A DNA stretch of 64,000 nt from contig NZ_RCVR01000007.1 in assembly GCF_016107305.1 (NCBI RefSeq), positions 1 to 64,000 on the forward strand. The letters are read 5' to 3'. This document shows positions 43,039-52,409 of the stretch, piece after piece. The notes below the pieces were generated by a model. It was not told the origin of the DNA. It worked only from the letters and a program-made list of their open reading frames with translations, and searched no databases. This stretch comes from Roseomonas sp. KE2513 (lineage in GTDB: Bacteria > Pseudomonadota > Alphaproteobacteria > Acetobacterales > Acetobacteraceae). The position numbers and the translations under genes are program-made. The stretch's first letter is position 1. Every line of letters begins with the position of its first letter.

Positions 43039-43817
43039 CACGCCGCCTCCCGCGGTTCGGCCGCCGGTCTTACTGGCCAGCCCTTCGCCGCCAACGCCGC
43101 CTTCGCCTCGGAGATGCGGAAATGGCCGTAGTGGAAAATGCTCGCCGCCAGCAGGCCGGTTGCGCCGGCCGCCGCCCCCTCGGCGAAATGATCGAGCGTG
43201 CCCACGCCGCCGGAGGCGACGACCGGCAGCCGCACCGCCGCGCGCACGGCGCGCAGGAGGTCGAGGTCGAATCCCTCGCCGGTGCCGTCGCGGTCCATCG
43301 AGGTCAGCAGGATCTCTCCCGCGCCCAGGCCCTCGACCCGGCGCGCCCATTCGACGGCATCCACCCCCGTCTCCCGCCGCCCGCCATGGGTGAAGATCTC
43401 CCACCGGCCCGAGGCGACCCGGCGCGCGTCCACCGCCACCACGATCGCCTGGGAGCCGAAGGCCTCCGCGCCCCGCCGCACCAGATCCGGGTCGGCCAGC
43501 GCCGCGGAATTGATGGAGACCTTGTCGGCCCCGGCCAGCAGCAGCGCCCGCATGTCCTCCACGCTGCGCACGCCGCCGCCCACGGTCAGCGGGATGAACA
43601 CCTCGGCCGCCGTGCGGGAGACGACGTCGAGCATGGTCCCGCGGTTCTCGTGCGTCGCCCCGATGTCGAGGAAGGTGATCTCGTCCGCCCCCTCGCGGTC
43701 ATAGGCGCGGGCCTGCTCCACCGGGTCGCCGGCATCGCGTAGGGCCACGAAGTTGACGCCTTTCACGACGCGCCCGTCCTTCACGTCCAGGCAGGGAATC
43801 ACGCGCAGGGCGAGCAC
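43038..43817 (-). CDS. hisF: Imidazole glycerol phosphate synthase subunit HisF
   Basis: The 259-residue (beta/alpha)8 barrel starts [20 protein letters not shown] with catalytic Asp in PCLDV. It has [20 protein letters not shown] and the second catalytic Asp in [19 protein letters not shown]. With HisH it makes IGP and AICAR. GTG 43817 is chosen because length and N-terminus then match the family and AGGAA lies upstream. The longer frame to 43874 adds unrelated residues. hisA and hisH are not adjacent. Confidence 0.94.
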   Translation of the reverse strand: MLALRVIPCLDVKDGRVVKGVNFVALRDAGDPVEQARAYDREGADEITFLDIGATHENRGTMLDVVSRTAAEVFIPLTVGGGVRSVEDMRALLLAGADKVSINSAALADPDLVRRGAEAFGSQAIVVAVDARRVASGRWEIFTHGGRRETGVDAVEWARRVEGLGAGEILLTSMDRDGTGEGFDLDLLRAVRAAVRLPVVASGGVGTLDHFAEGAAAGATGLLAASIFHYGHFRISEAKAALAAKGWPVRPAAEPREAA

Positions 43818-43942
43818 TGGCAGTTCCTTCTCAATGATCGCCGATTGCGCTGCCCAGGAGGGCGGGTCAAGCAACCTTGAACGGGGAGGCCCCTTTGGGC
43901 GTCAATCTCTTGCACGGAAACAACACAGGTTGCGTCACGGCC

Positions 43943-44779
43943 CTAGTGAAGGCGCGCGCGCCACTCCTCGATCATCTCCCGCCCGCGCGAGGAGGCCTCG
44001 CCCGCGGGGATCAGGGCGATGAAGCGCTCCATATCCTCGATGGCGGCGCCGAGGTGGCCAAGCCGCGCGTTCATCACCGCCGCCTCCCGCCAGAGCGGCG
44101 AGGCATCGGGCGCAAGGCGCAGCATGTCGGCCGTGCAGGCCAGCGCCCCCTCCACGTCCTCGTCGCGCAGGCGGCGCAGGCGGATATTCGTCTGCAGGCG
44201 CAGCAGCACGGCCCGCCGGCTCATCGGCGCCAGCATCCCCGGCCGCAGCTCCGCCGACGGCCCCTCCACCCGCTTGATGAGGGCGCGGAGCGCGGGTACC
44301 GGCAGGGGTGTGCCGCCGCCGAAGGGGTCCACCACCACGGAACCTGCCTTCTGCGCGCCGTCAAGGGCGACGAGGAAGTGCCCCGGGAAGTCGAGGCCCC
44401 GCGCCGGCCAGCCCGCCGCCTCCGCCACATGCAGCCAGAGAAGGCCAATGGCCACCGGCAGCCCGCGCCGCCGCTCAGTCACACGGATGAGATTCGCGTT
44501 GCGCAGATCGTCATAGGTCTCCGCATCGCCGGAGTAGCCGCCCTCCTCGTGGATTACGCGGGCGATCAGCGCGCGCCGCTCCTCCGCCTCGCGCGGCGGG
44601 TCCTGCGAGAGGACGCCGCGCACCAGCGCCGAGAGCCGGCCCTCCGCCGCGCGCCAGTCGGCCCCGGGTGCGTCGATCCGCGCGAATTGCAGCGCGACCG
44701 CCCCGAGGTCCAGCTCGTCGTCAGGCAGGCGCCCGGCCGCCTCGATCGCGGCCCGCGCCTCAGCGATTGCGTCGGGCAT
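43943..44779 (-). CDS. SirB1-family transglutaminase-like/TPR protein
   Basis: The 278-residue protein has the SirB1 pattern: NANLIRVTERRRGLPVAIGL, LDFPGHFLVAL, then VVVDPFGGG, with a C-terminal helical repeat (ALACTADMLRLAPDASPLWR). The fold is transglutaminase-like, but the classical catalytic Cys is not evident. Function unknown. It shares one base with the preceding HIT gene stop (TGATG). Confidence 0.85.
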   Translation of the reverse strand: MPDAIAEARAAIEAAGRLPDDELDLGAVALQFARIDAPGADWRAAEGRLSALVRGVLSQDPPREAEERRALIARVIHEEGGYSGDAETYDDLRNANLIRVTERRRGLPVAIGLLWLHVAEAAGWPARGLDFPGHFLVALDGAQKAGSVVVDPFGGGTPLPVPALRALIKRVEGPSAELRPGMLAPMSRRAVLLRLQTNIRLRRLRDEDVEGALACTADMLRLAPDASPLWREAAVMNARLGHLGAAIEDMERFIALIPAGEASSRGREMIEEWRARLH

Positions 44780-45192
44780 CAGCGCTCCGCCGCGGGCGCC
44801 GTGCGCTCCGCCGCGGGAAGCATGCGGCCCAGGCGCTGGCCACCGAAGAGGTGCACGTGGAAATGCGGCACCTCCTGCCCGCCCTCCGGCCCCATATTCG
44901 TCAGGGCACGAAAGCCGCGTTCCTCCAATCCCAGCTCCCGCGCCACGCGGCCCACGGCGCGCCAGAAGCCCGCGATCTCGGCGTCGGAGGCATGGGCGCT
45001 GAAATCCGCGATCGACACGTAGCGTCCGCGGGGGATGACCAGCACGTGCACCGGCGCCAGCGGGTTGATGTCGTGGAAGGCGACCGCGTACTCGTCCTCG
45101 TGCACCCGCCGGCTCGGGATCTCGCCGCGCAGAATGCGGGCGAAGATGTTCGTGTCGTCATAGGGGGGCAGGCCGGAGACGGGACTGTGCAT
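44779..45192 (-). CDS. HIT-family nucleotide hydrolase/transferase
   Basis: The 137-residue protein has the histidine-triad motif HFHVHLFG and the family front DTNIFARILRGEIPSRRVHE, then VHVLVIPRGRYVSIADF. These enzymes split nucleoside 5'-phosphoramidates or related AMP conjugates. ATG 45192 (MHSPVSG) gives the usual family length. Further upstream the frame enters the nucleotidase gene spacer. Coupled to the SirB1 gene. Confidence 0.9.
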   Translation of the reverse strand: MHSPVSGLPPYDDTNIFARILRGEIPSRRVHEDEYAVAFHDINPLAPVHVLVIPRGRYVSIADFSAHASDAEIAGFWRAVGRVARELGLEERGFRALTNMGPEGGQEVPHFHVHLFGGQRLGRMLPAAERTAPAAER

Positions 45193-45274
45193 CGGGGTTC
45201 CTCGTGCGGGGCGCCCTTTCGTGGGGCGCCGCCGTGCGCAGTGCAAGACCTTCGCCGCGCGTCGCGCGAGGCCC

Positions 45275-46879
45275 TCAGCGCCGCGCGATCCGCCCGTCCA
45301 GCACCGGGGCCACCCGGCCGCGCGCGGCGAGGTGGTCCGCCAGCACGTCCTCCAGCGGCGAGCCGTCGTCATAGGCCTCCAGCGCCGCGTCGCGCAGCAC
45401 GCCGTAGCCGTCGCTGCCCGCGCGCATGAAGTTGTTCGTCACCACGCGATAGGCGCGGTCGGGGTCGAGCGGCCCCTCGGCCGTCCGTGCCTCCACCAGC
45501 CGCCGGCCCGGGGGGGCGGCGGGGTCGATGATCAGGCGCAGCCCCGCCACCTGAGGGAAGCGGCCCGCCAGCGCCGGAAGGCGGGAAAGGCCGTTCTCCA
45601 GCGCCTCCGCCAGCGCGCCGCCGCGGATGGTCAGCGTCGCCAGCGTGTTGCCGAAGGGCAGCACGGCCAGCACGTCGCCATAGGTGAGTGTGCCCGCGGG
45701 CAGCGAGGCGCGCAGGCCGCCGCCGTTCAGCACCGCGATCTCCGCCCCCCGCGTGGCCGCCAGCGCGGCCTCGGCCACGAGGCTCCCCAGCGCGCATTCC
45801 CCGTCCCGGCAGCCCGCATCGGGGAAGGGGCCCTCCGCCAGACCCACCGGCCGCCGCCTGACCTCACCGAGCGGCCCGGCATACTCCGCCACAACCGCTG
45901 CCACCGCCGGGTCCTCGGCCACGTCGGGCCCGATCGGCCGCACCGCGCCGCCATGGGCCGCCACCCGCCCGTCCGCCGCCAGGTCCAGGTCCAGCCGACC
46001 GAGATAGCGGCCGTGGCAGGCCACCGTGGCGATCCGCACGTCCCGTCCCTTGCCCGCGATCATCAGCGGGCTCGGCCCCACGGCGCCCGGAAGGCCGTTC
46101 GCCAGCAACAGGTGGGAGTGGCCGCCGATCACCGCGTCGATCCCCTCCACCTCGGCCGCGAGTTGCCGGTCCGCGGGAAGGCCGAGATGCGACAGCACGA
46201 CCACCGTGCTCACCCCCTGCCGCCGCAGCGCGAAGGCCGCGCGGTCGGCGGCCTCCATGGGATCCGTGAAGCGCAGCCGCGGCCCCGGGGAGGAGGAGTT
46301 GACCGTCTCCGGCGTGGTGAGGCCCACCACCCCGATTCGCGCCCCATTCGACTCGAGCACGGTGAAGGCGCTCACCCGGTCCCGCAGCAGCGGCTCCGCG
46401 CTCGTGTCGAGATTCGCCGAGAGGAGCGGGAAGGGCACCGCCGCCGCGTAGCGCGCGAGGTTCTCCGGCCCGTTGTCGAACTCGTGGTTCCCCAGCGACA
46501 TGGCCATGGTGCCGACCGCCCGCTGCACCGCCGCCTCCGCCAGGCCGCGATGGACGGTGTAATAGAGGCTGCCCATGAACTGGTCGCCCGCGTCCAGCAG
46601 GAAGGGCGCGCGGCCCTCGGCCAGGGCGGCGGCGTGCGCCTCGCGCATGGCCCCGGCCAGCCGCGCGGCGCCTCCGGCGCAGGGGCGCCCCTCCCGGCAG
46701 ACGGCCCCGCCTTCCGAGACGCCGTCGTGCTTCGAGTGAAAGTCGTTCATGTGGATGAGCGCGATTCGCGCCCCCTCCGCCGCCAGCGCCCGCCGGATCG
46801 CGGGCGCCGCGAGAGGAAGGCCGGCCGCCGCGCCGAGCAGCCGGCGGCGGAGGAGCGGGAAGTGGTGCGCGTGCCGCAT
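45275..46879 (-). CDS. Periplasmic 5'-nucleotidase / metallophosphoesterase (UshA-like)
   Basis: The predicted protein has 534 residues. The export signal contains LLRRRLLGAAAGLPLAAPA, possibly Tat-type. The metallophosphoesterase domain has IALIHMNDFHSKHD, LDAGDQFMGSLYY, MSLGNHEFDNG, SHLGL and GGHSH, all metal-binding motifs. The C-terminal nucleotidase domain has VLNGGGLRASLPAGTLTYGD and NNFMRAGSDGYG. It releases nucleosides from nucleotides outside the cytoplasm. ATG 46879 has AAAAGGG just upstream. The GTG at 46894 lies before it. Confidence 0.9.
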   Translation of the reverse strand: MRHAHHFPLLRRRLLGAAAGLPLAAPAIRRALAAEGARIALIHMNDFHSKHDGVSEGGAVCREGRPCAGGAARLAGAMREAHAAALAEGRAPFLLDAGDQFMGSLYYTVHRGLAEAAVQRAVGTMAMSLGNHEFDNGPENLARYAAAVPFPLLSANLDTSAEPLLRDRVSAFTVLESNGARIGVVGLTTPETVNSSSPGPRLRFTDPMEAADRAAFALRRQGVSTVVVLSHLGLPADRQLAAEVEGIDAVIGGHSHLLLANGLPGAVGPSPLMIAGKGRDVRIATVACHGRYLGRLDLDLAADGRVAAHGGAVRPIGPDVAEDPAVAAVVAEYAGPLGEVRRRPVGLAEGPFPDAGCRDGECALGSLVAEAALAATRGAEIAVLNGGGLRASLPAGTLTYGDVLAVLPFGNTLATLTIRGGALAEALENGLSRLPALAGRFPQVAGLRLIIDPAAPPGRRLVEARTAEGPLDPDRAYRVVTNNFMRAGSDGYGVLRDAALEAYDDGSPLEDVLADHLAARGRVAPVLDGRIARR

Positions 46880-47168
46880 AGATGCCCTTTTCACCGGGAA
46901 GGATACCCGGCCTGCAAGGTCGCCGGCCGTGCCTCATGGCCAGCCGGACCCTTTCGTGCAGCCCGGTGTAGCGCCATCGCGCGCCGCACCGGAATGCCGC
47001 TTGCAGGACGGTCGTGGTGGGTTCACAGGACGGTTACCCGTTCGGCCCAGACTGCCGCCTCCCTCAGCCGCGCCCTGTGCGGCCCGCCCGCACGCGGCCC
47101 GCGCGGAACCAGAACGCCCCGGCCCCGCAGTGGGGGAGGGGACGGAGAAGGCGCCGAGCGGAACGCGA

Positions 47169-48077
47169 ATGCCGGTTTACCTGCCGATCGCCGAGATGTC
47201 GGTCGATGCCCTGCTGCTGCTGGGCATCGGGCTCGGCGTGGGCTGGCTCTCGGGCCTCTTCGGCGTCGGCGGCGGCTTCCTGCTGACGCCGCTGCTCATC
47301 CTCATCGGCATCCCCGCCCCCGTCGCGGTCGCCTCGGGGGCGAACCAGACGCTCGGCGCCTCCGTCTCCGGCCTCATCGCCCAGTGGCGGCGCGGCAACG
47401 TCGATGCGCGCATGGGATGCGTGCTGCTCGTTGCGGGGCTCGCCGGCTCGTCGGCCGGCACGCAGCTCTTCGTGCTGCTCAAGCGGCTGGGCCAGATCGA
47501 CCTCGCGGTCTCGCTCTTCTACGTCGTCGTCCTCGGCACGGTGGGCCTGCTCATGGTGCGGGAAAGCCTCCGCGCCATCGTCAGGCGCAGGCGGGCCCTG
47601 CCGGCGCGAACGCACCAGCACTCCTGGCTGCACGGCCTTCCCCTCAAGATGCGCTTCCGCAAGTCGCGCCTCTACATCTCGATCATCCCGCCGGCGATGA
47701 TCGGCTTCGGGATCGGCGTGCTCTCCTCCATCATGGGCGTGGGCGGCGGCTTCATGCTCGTGCCCGCCATGATCTACCTCCTGGGCATGCCGACCACGAC
47801 GACGATCGGCACCTCGCTTTTCCAGGTCACCTTCGTCAGCGCCAACGTCACCCTTCTCCAGGCGCTCCAGACGGGCTCGGTCGATATCGTCCTCACCCTG
47901 CTGCTGCTGACAGGCGGCGTGGCGGGCGCGCAGTTCGGCGCCGCCATGGGCACGAAGCTGCGGGGCGAGGAGACGCGGGCGCTGCTCGGCCTGCTCGTGC
48001 TGACGGTCGCGGCGGGGCTGCTCTGGGGCCTGCTGGCGACGCCGGCCAGCCTTTACCTCATGGGCCCGGCGACGTGA
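47169..48077 (+). CDS. TauE/SafE-family sulfite/organosulfonate exporter
   Basis: The 302-residue membrane protein has two repeats with the glycine-rich family motif (WLSGLFGVGGGFLLTPLLIL and LSSIMGVGGGFMLVPAMIYL) and about eight membrane segments. The family exports or imports sulfur oxyanions and related organic anions. Its stop overlaps the GTG of the next gene (GTGA at 48074-48077). The pair TauE/SafE plus TIGR02186 is a recurring alphaproteobacterial unit. Confidence 0.9.
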   Translation: MPVYLPIAEMSVDALLLLGIGLGVGWLSGLFGVGGGFLLTPLLILIGIPAPVAVASGANQTLGASVSGLIAQWRRGNVDARMGCVLLVAGLAGSSAGTQLFVLLKRLGQIDLAVSLFYVVVLGTVGLLMVRESLRAIVRRRRALPARTHQHSWLHGLPLKMRFRKSRLYISIIPPAMIGFGIGVLSSIMGVGGGFMLVPAMIYLLGMPTTTTIGTSLFQVTFVSANVTLLQALQTGSVDIVLTLLLLTGGVAGAQFGAAMGTKLRGEETRALLGLLVLTVAAGLLWGLLATPASLYLMGPAT

Positions 48078-48853
48078 CCCCGGCGCGCGCCGCCCTTCTC
48101 GCCATGCTGTTGCTCGCCGCCTCGCCCGCCCTGGCCCAGCGCGAGCCACCGCCCGCCCCGCCGCCCTTCGCAGGCCCGGCGCTCGCGGCGGAACTCGGTC
48201 AGGACCGCATCGCCGTGGACACGAGCTTCACGGGCGCGGACCTCCTCGTCTTCGGCGCGACCGACCGGTTGCTCGGCCCCGCCGGGGACAACGTCGTCAT
48301 CCTCGGCCTCGGCCCGCCGCGGGACGTGGTGGTGCGGCGCCGTGTCCGCTGGCTCGGCCTCTGGGTGAACGGCCCCTCCGCCCGCTTCCAGGAGGTGCCG
48401 AACTACTACGCCGTGGCCGCCACCGCCCCCGTTGCCGGCCTGCTCGAGGAACCCGCCCGGCGCGAGCGGCGCCTCGGCCTCGACGTGCTGACCGCCCGCC
48501 TGCCGGGCCCGCGCGACCCGCGCTTCCGCAGCGCCCTCATCGACCTCAAGCGCGCCTCCCGCCTCTGGAACGAGGAGGAGAGCCCGGTGGAGATCTCCGG
48601 CGGCCGCCTCTTCCACGCGCGCCTGCCGCTGCCCTCCACCATCGCGACGGGGGACTACATCGTGCAGGTCATGCTCGTGCGCGGGAACCGCATCATCGCC
48701 CGCCAAGAACTGCCCTTCCGGGTGGACCGGGTGGGCGCCACCGCCCGCATCGCCGACGTCTCCCGACGCCTGCCGCTGGCCTATGGCCTGGCCTGCATCG
48801 CGCTGGCGGCCTTCGCGGGCTGGCTGGGCAGCGTAATCTTCCGCCGCGGCTAG
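48074..48853 (+). CDS. TIGR02186-family transmembrane protein
   Basis: The 259-residue protein has an N-terminal signal (ALLAMLLLAASPALAQ) and a beta-rich periplasmic body (RIAVDTSFTGADLLVFGATD, NVVILGLGPPRDVVVRRRVR, LGLWVNG). One C-terminal anchor (ACIALAAFAGWLGSVIF) follows. This matches the TIGR02186 family of unknown function, normally coupled to a TauE/SafE permease as here. A role as periplasmic partner of the exporter is inferred. Confidence 0.85.
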   Translation: MTPARAALLAMLLLAASPALAQREPPPAPPPFAGPALAAELGQDRIAVDTSFTGADLLVFGATDRLLGPAGDNVVILGLGPPRDVVVRRRVRWLGLWVNGPSARFQEVPNYYAVAATAPVAGLLEEPARRERRLGLDVLTARLPGPRDPRFRSALIDLKRASRLWNEEESPVEISGGRLFHARLPLPSTIATGDYIVQVMLVRGNRIIARQELPFRVDRVGATARIADVSRRLPLAYGLACIALAAFAGWLGSVIFRRG

Positions 48854-48955
48854 GGCCGCTGCCGCTGCCGTCCCGCTTGCCTCGCCCACCCCGCTAGCCG
48901 ATTCTCCCGCCCGCCGGCATCCTCCGGCCCGGCGATCCCCGCCTCAGGAGCCCCG

Positions 48956-49420
48956 ATGCCGCAGGACCGCGTCTTCCTCGTGGTGGTCGACGACAGCCCC
49001 GAACGGGCGGTCGCGCTGCGCTACGCCTGCCTGCGCGCCCGCAAGTCCGGCGGCCGGGTCGCGCTGCTGCGCATCACCGAGCCCGTGGGGTTGCAGGAAT
49101 GGGCGGGCGTCGGCGCCCTCATGCAGGAGGAGCGGCGCCAGGAGGCCGAGCAGCTCCTCTCGGCGCTGGCCGCCCAGGTGCAGGAGATCACCGGCGGCCT
49201 GCCCACCATGCTTATCCGTGAGGGCGATCCCGTGGAGGAAGTGCTCGGCGCCCTTGAGGAGGACCGGCGCATCTCCATCCTCGTCCTCGCCACCGCGACC
49301 GAGGGAGGGCCAGGGCCCCTGGTCACTGCGCTCGCGGGCCGCCACGCCGGGCGGCTTCGCTGCCCGCTGACCATCGTGCCCGGCGGCCTGGACGATTCGG
49401 AACTGGACCGTGTGACCTAG
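48956..49420 (+). CDS. Universal stress protein (UspA fold)
   Basis: The 154-residue protein has the start RVFLVVVDDSPERAVALRYA and later IREGDPVEEVLGALEEDRRI. The end reads LAGRHAGRLRCPLTIVPGG, where the usual nucleotide-binding G-2x-G-9x-G(S/T) pattern is weak. It belongs to the Usp fold and probably acts in stress response. Single gene, convergent with the diguanylate cyclase. Confidence 0.85.
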   Translation: MPQDRVFLVVVDDSPERAVALRYACLRARKSGGRVALLRITEPVGLQEWAGVGALMQEERRQEAEQLLSALAAQVQEITGGLPTMLIREGDPVEEVLGALEEDRRISILVLATATEGGPGPLVTALAGRHAGRLRCPLTIVPGGLDDSELDRVT

Positions 49421-49470
49421 GGTCAGGACCCAGCAATTCCGTCCAGTACTTGATCTGAGTGGAAGATTTC

Positions 49471-49493
49471 CGCGGCCAGAGGTGCTGGCCGCG
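49471..49493. terminator. Hairpin between convergent genes
   Basis: CGCGGCCAG (49471-49479) and CTGGCCGCG (49485-49493) pair perfectly over 9 bp with a 5-base loop. It lies between the stops of the stress protein and the diguanylate cyclase, so it could terminate both. Confidence 0.55.
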
Positions 49494-49497
49494 TGGG

Positions 49498-51045
49498 TCA
49501 GCCCGCTTCTGCCCCCGCCGCCTCTGAACTGCGCGCGTTGCCCTTGGAACGTTTGGCCTCGTAGAGACGCGAATCTGCGAGAGCCATGGCTTCTGCAATC
49601 GTCGCTGCCTCTCCCGGCATCAACGCGACGCCGAGGCTGCATCCGAGCGAGAGCCGTCCAGCCGACCTCGGCACTCCCGCCTGCAGCATGGCGTTCAGTC
49701 GTGCCCCTACCTCCAGCGCGGGTTGTGCGCTGCTACCTGCGGAGGGGAAGACAAGGACGAATTCATCGCCGCCCGTACGGATGGCCACGTCCTCCTTGCG
49801 GAGATTGTCGCGCAGCCAGACCCCGATGGCACGCAGCACATCGTCCCCGGCCGCGTGGCCGTAACGGTCATTGATCGGCTTGAAGCCGTCGAGGTCGAGG
49901 GCTGCCACTGCGTAGCCGTGCACCGCCCCCCTGTGCTCCTCATGCCAGGCCTCAAAACCGGCGCGGTTCAGCAGGCCGGTCAGCGGGTCGCGCCAAGCCT
50001 GGTCGCGCAGGGCCTCCAATCGAGCTACCACGTTCCGCGGGCCACCCTGGCCCCCTGCCGCACCCAGTGCTGCCTCGATCCGGCCCGCGGTTCGCCCAGC
50101 AACCAGCCCGCCCATGACGGCCAGTCCAAGGGTCGCCGCACCAAGCCAAAGGGCAAAGGAATTCAACCGGGCGAGCGCGACGTTGCGGTCTGTCTCGGCA
50201 AGAACGGTCCAGCCGAGGCTCGGACGGTCGGGATCACCGTCCACGCGTGCCCGGGCGAGGATCACGGCTCGTCCGTCCGCCCCTGTGGCCTCCTGCCAGA
50301 GGCGCGCGTGCGGCCCAGTCGGCGGGGCGGGATCCTGAACCCAGGGGCGGCCGCGCTCAGTGTCGGGGCCAAGCAGTACGGTGCCGTCGGCGGCCAGGAT
50401 GCGCAGCGTCATCGGCGGATGGGCCGGGGCAAGGCTCATCACCTCGCTTCGCACGACGTCAGCCCAGCGCCAGGTGAGATGGCCCGACACGACGCCGAGC
50501 ACCCGTCCATCTGGCGTCCGGACCGGGGCCGCGGCATCGATGAAATAGGCGTTCTCCCCGCCGCCATGTGCTGAGGGCAGCAGGCGGGCCAGCAGTACGG
50601 CGGGATGCACGTCACCGAGGTGGAGCCCGGCGAGACCGGGCTTGAACCAGGGACGGGAGGAGACGTCCACACCCTCCAGCAGCCCACCCGTAGCGGCGAT
50701 GACCCGTCCGTCCGCTCCAACGAAGCCGATCCAGGAAAAGGTGGGGGAGCGGAGGCGGAGAGCCTCCAGCAGGCGGCGGGCGGCGGCGGGCTCGGCGGGC
50801 TCTCGCTCGAAAGTCTCGAAGCGGGCGAGGAGGCCAACATCGGCGGCCCATTCCGACAACCCGGCATCCAGGCGCCGCGCCATCGCGTCGGCATAGCCGA
50901 CCATCCTCTCCCCGGTCTCTGCAACGACCAGCCGGCGCTCTTCCCGGAGCAGCAGCGCCGAAACGGCCGCGCCCACAAGCCCAAAAACCATCGCGACAAT
51001 GAGGCCGTGACGCCAGCCGATGCCGAGCCGGAGCGTCATCCTCAT
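49498..51045 (-). CDS. Membrane-bound diguanylate cyclase with periplasmic Cache-type sensor
   Basis: The predicted protein has 515 residues. Membrane segments at about 14-33 and 297-316 enclose a dCache-like sensor (DVSSRPWFKPGLAG). The cytoplasmic GGDEF domain has DPLTGLLNRAGFEA, the active-site GGDEF at 425-429, and an inhibitory I-site RKED at 416-419, five residues before it. It makes cyclic-di-GMP and is probably product-inhibited. ATG 51045 has GGAGG five bases upstream, while the longer frame to 51363 has no support. No EAL domain. Confidence 0.92.
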   Translation of the reverse strand: MRMTLRLGIGWRHGLIVAMVFGLVGAAVSALLLREERRLVVAETGERMVGYADAMARRLDAGLSEWAADVGLLARFETFEREPAEPAAARRLLEALRLRSPTFSWIGFVGADGRVIAATGGLLEGVDVSSRPWFKPGLAGLHLGDVHPAVLLARLLPSAHGGGENAYFIDAAAPVRTPDGRVLGVVSGHLTWRWADVVRSEVMSLAPAHPPMTLRILAADGTVLLGPDTERGRPWVQDPAPPTGPHARLWQEATGADGRAVILARARVDGDPDRPSLGWTVLAETDRNVALARLNSFALWLGAATLGLAVMGGLVAGRTAGRIEAALGAAGGQGGPRNVVARLEALRDQAWRDPLTGLLNRAGFEAWHEEHRGAVHGYAVAALDLDGFKPINDRYGHAAGDDVLRAIGVWLRDNLRKEDVAIRTGGDEFVLVFPSAGSSAQPALEVGARLNAMLQAGVPRSAGRLSLGCSLGVALMPGEAATIAEAMALADSRLYEAKRSKGNARSSEAAGAEAG

Positions 51046-51716
51046 GCGTCCTCCGCTCCACTTGGCAGGCGGGATACCAGCCGTGCTTGGTTGTATCGCA
51101 TGTCGTTTAGAGCGCGCAATTGTTCCCCAGCACTGCATCGCCGGGTGTTGCCATTCGACGCTCCAGCAACCGCTGGTACACCTGACGCGTCGCGAAACAA
51201 CCCTCCATGTAAGCGGCTTAGCTACTAACCGGTGCGCGTATAGCGCGCAGCATATCCATCGGGCGCTGCGGCCTTCCAGCGGGGCGCGGATGCGGTTGAA
51301 CACGCGAGGGCAGTTCAAGCCGGGAGAAGGTCTGGTGCGGCGCTTCGCCGACTGGAGTGTCACGCCCGCGCATCCCAGGGCGGGTGACCTGGAGAGTCAC
51401 GCTGACCGCACGCTGGCCATCGATCCGCGGCATCCCTGCGGAAGTGGGAAGTAGGGCGCGGTCCCCTGTACCAGCGCCTCCGCAAGCCAGAACAGATCGG
51501 CCATGACAGCACCTTCAGCCACCGGGAAAGCTGCCATTCAGATCACGTGATAGGCTAAAGTAACGGGCCCAGCCCTCGGGTGGATTTACCCAATTGAGGA
51601 GCGCGGCCCGGCCCTGCGCCGCGCAACGGTTGCAGCCGGCCGCGCCCTGCCCCACATCCACGGCCTGACGGCGGCGGTACCCCGTGCCGAAGCGCCCGCC
51701 GCAAAAGGGATTCCCG
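51046..51716. other. Intergenic stretch, no supported gene
   Basis: About 670 bp between the divergent cyclase and NifU-like genes. Frames exist on both strands but show no domain, signal peptide or ribosome-binding site. It is large enough to hold promoters for both genes or a small RNA, but none can be demonstrated by eye. Confidence 0.4.
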
Positions 51717-52277
51717 ATGTTCATCGAGACCGAGGCGACGCCGAACCCCGCGACGCTCAAGTTCCTGCCCGGCCAGCCCGTGATGGGCGATCGCGGCACT
51801 GCCGACTTCATCTCCGCCGAGACTGCCGAGCGCTCCCCCCTTGCCGCCCGCCTCTTCGAGCTGGACGGCGTAGCCCGTGTCTTCCTCGGCGCCGACTTCG
51901 TCACCGTCACCAAGTCTGGTGCGACCGACTGGTCCGCGCTGCGCCCGCAGGTGCTCGGCGCCATCATGGAGCACGCCATGGCCGGCCGCCCCGTCCTGGC
52001 CGGCGACGAGGCCGAGGAGGACGAGGATACCGATCCCGCGGACGCCGAGGTCGTCGCCCAGATCAAGGAGCTGCTGGACACCCGCGTGCGCCCGGCCGTC
52101 GCCGGAGATGGCGGCGACATCGTCTTCCGCGGCTTCCGCGACGGCGTGGTGAAGCTGCGCATGCAGGGCGCCTGCTCCGGCTGCCCCTCCTCCCGCGCGA
52201 CGCTGAAGCACGGCGTCGAGAACATGCTGCGCCACTACGTGCCCGAGGTGGTGGCAGTGGAGCAGGTGGAAGCCTAG
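51717..52277 (+). CDS. NifU-like iron-sulfur cluster carrier (Nfu type)
   Basis: The predicted protein has 186 residues. The N-terminal Nfu_N domain starts MFIETEATPNPATLKFLPGQ. An acidic linker near 97-110 precedes the C-terminal NifU domain with the cluster-binding CSGC (Cys153, Cys156). It carries Fe-S clusters to target enzymes. ATG 51717 is preferred over 51684, since the family begins at MFIETE. A perfect terminator hairpin follows. Confidence 0.93.
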   Translation: MFIETEATPNPATLKFLPGQPVMGDRGTADFISAETAERSPLAARLFELDGVARVFLGADFVTVTKSGATDWSALRPQVLGAIMEHAMAGRPVLAGDEAEEDEDTDPADAEVVAQIKELLDTRVRPAVAGDGGDIVFRGFRDGVVKLRMQGACSGCPSSRATLKHGVENMLRHYVPEVVAVEQVEA

Positions 52278-52290
52278 CGGCTTTCCCCGT

Positions 52291-52314
52291 GGTGGAAGCC
52301 TGAGGGTTTCCACC
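52291..52314 (+). terminator. Hairpin terminator after the NifU-like gene
   Basis: GGTGGAAGCC (52291-52300), loop TGAG, GGTTTCCACC (52305-52314): a 10-bp stem with one G-T pair shortly after the stop codon. Confidence 0.7.
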
Positions 52315-52409
52315 GTCCGCGTCATTCACCCGCGTGATCGCCACGATGGCGCAGGGTGACTGGTAGCGGGACGCCTTCGGGAGGATGTTGGGGGCAAGGA
52401 GATCCTCTC

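Noticed and set aside
42349-43404. A longer HisE frame with 122 more N-terminal residues
   Set aside because: The extension lies wholly inside hisF, and ATG 43038 shares a base with the hisF stop, which fixes the start.
45221-48853. A continuous plus-strand frame of about 1,200 codons spanning the nucleotidase and transporter genes
   Set aside because: It is mostly the antisense of the 5'-nucleotidase and HIT genes; only the final part (48074-48853) is a real gene. High GC makes such frames common.
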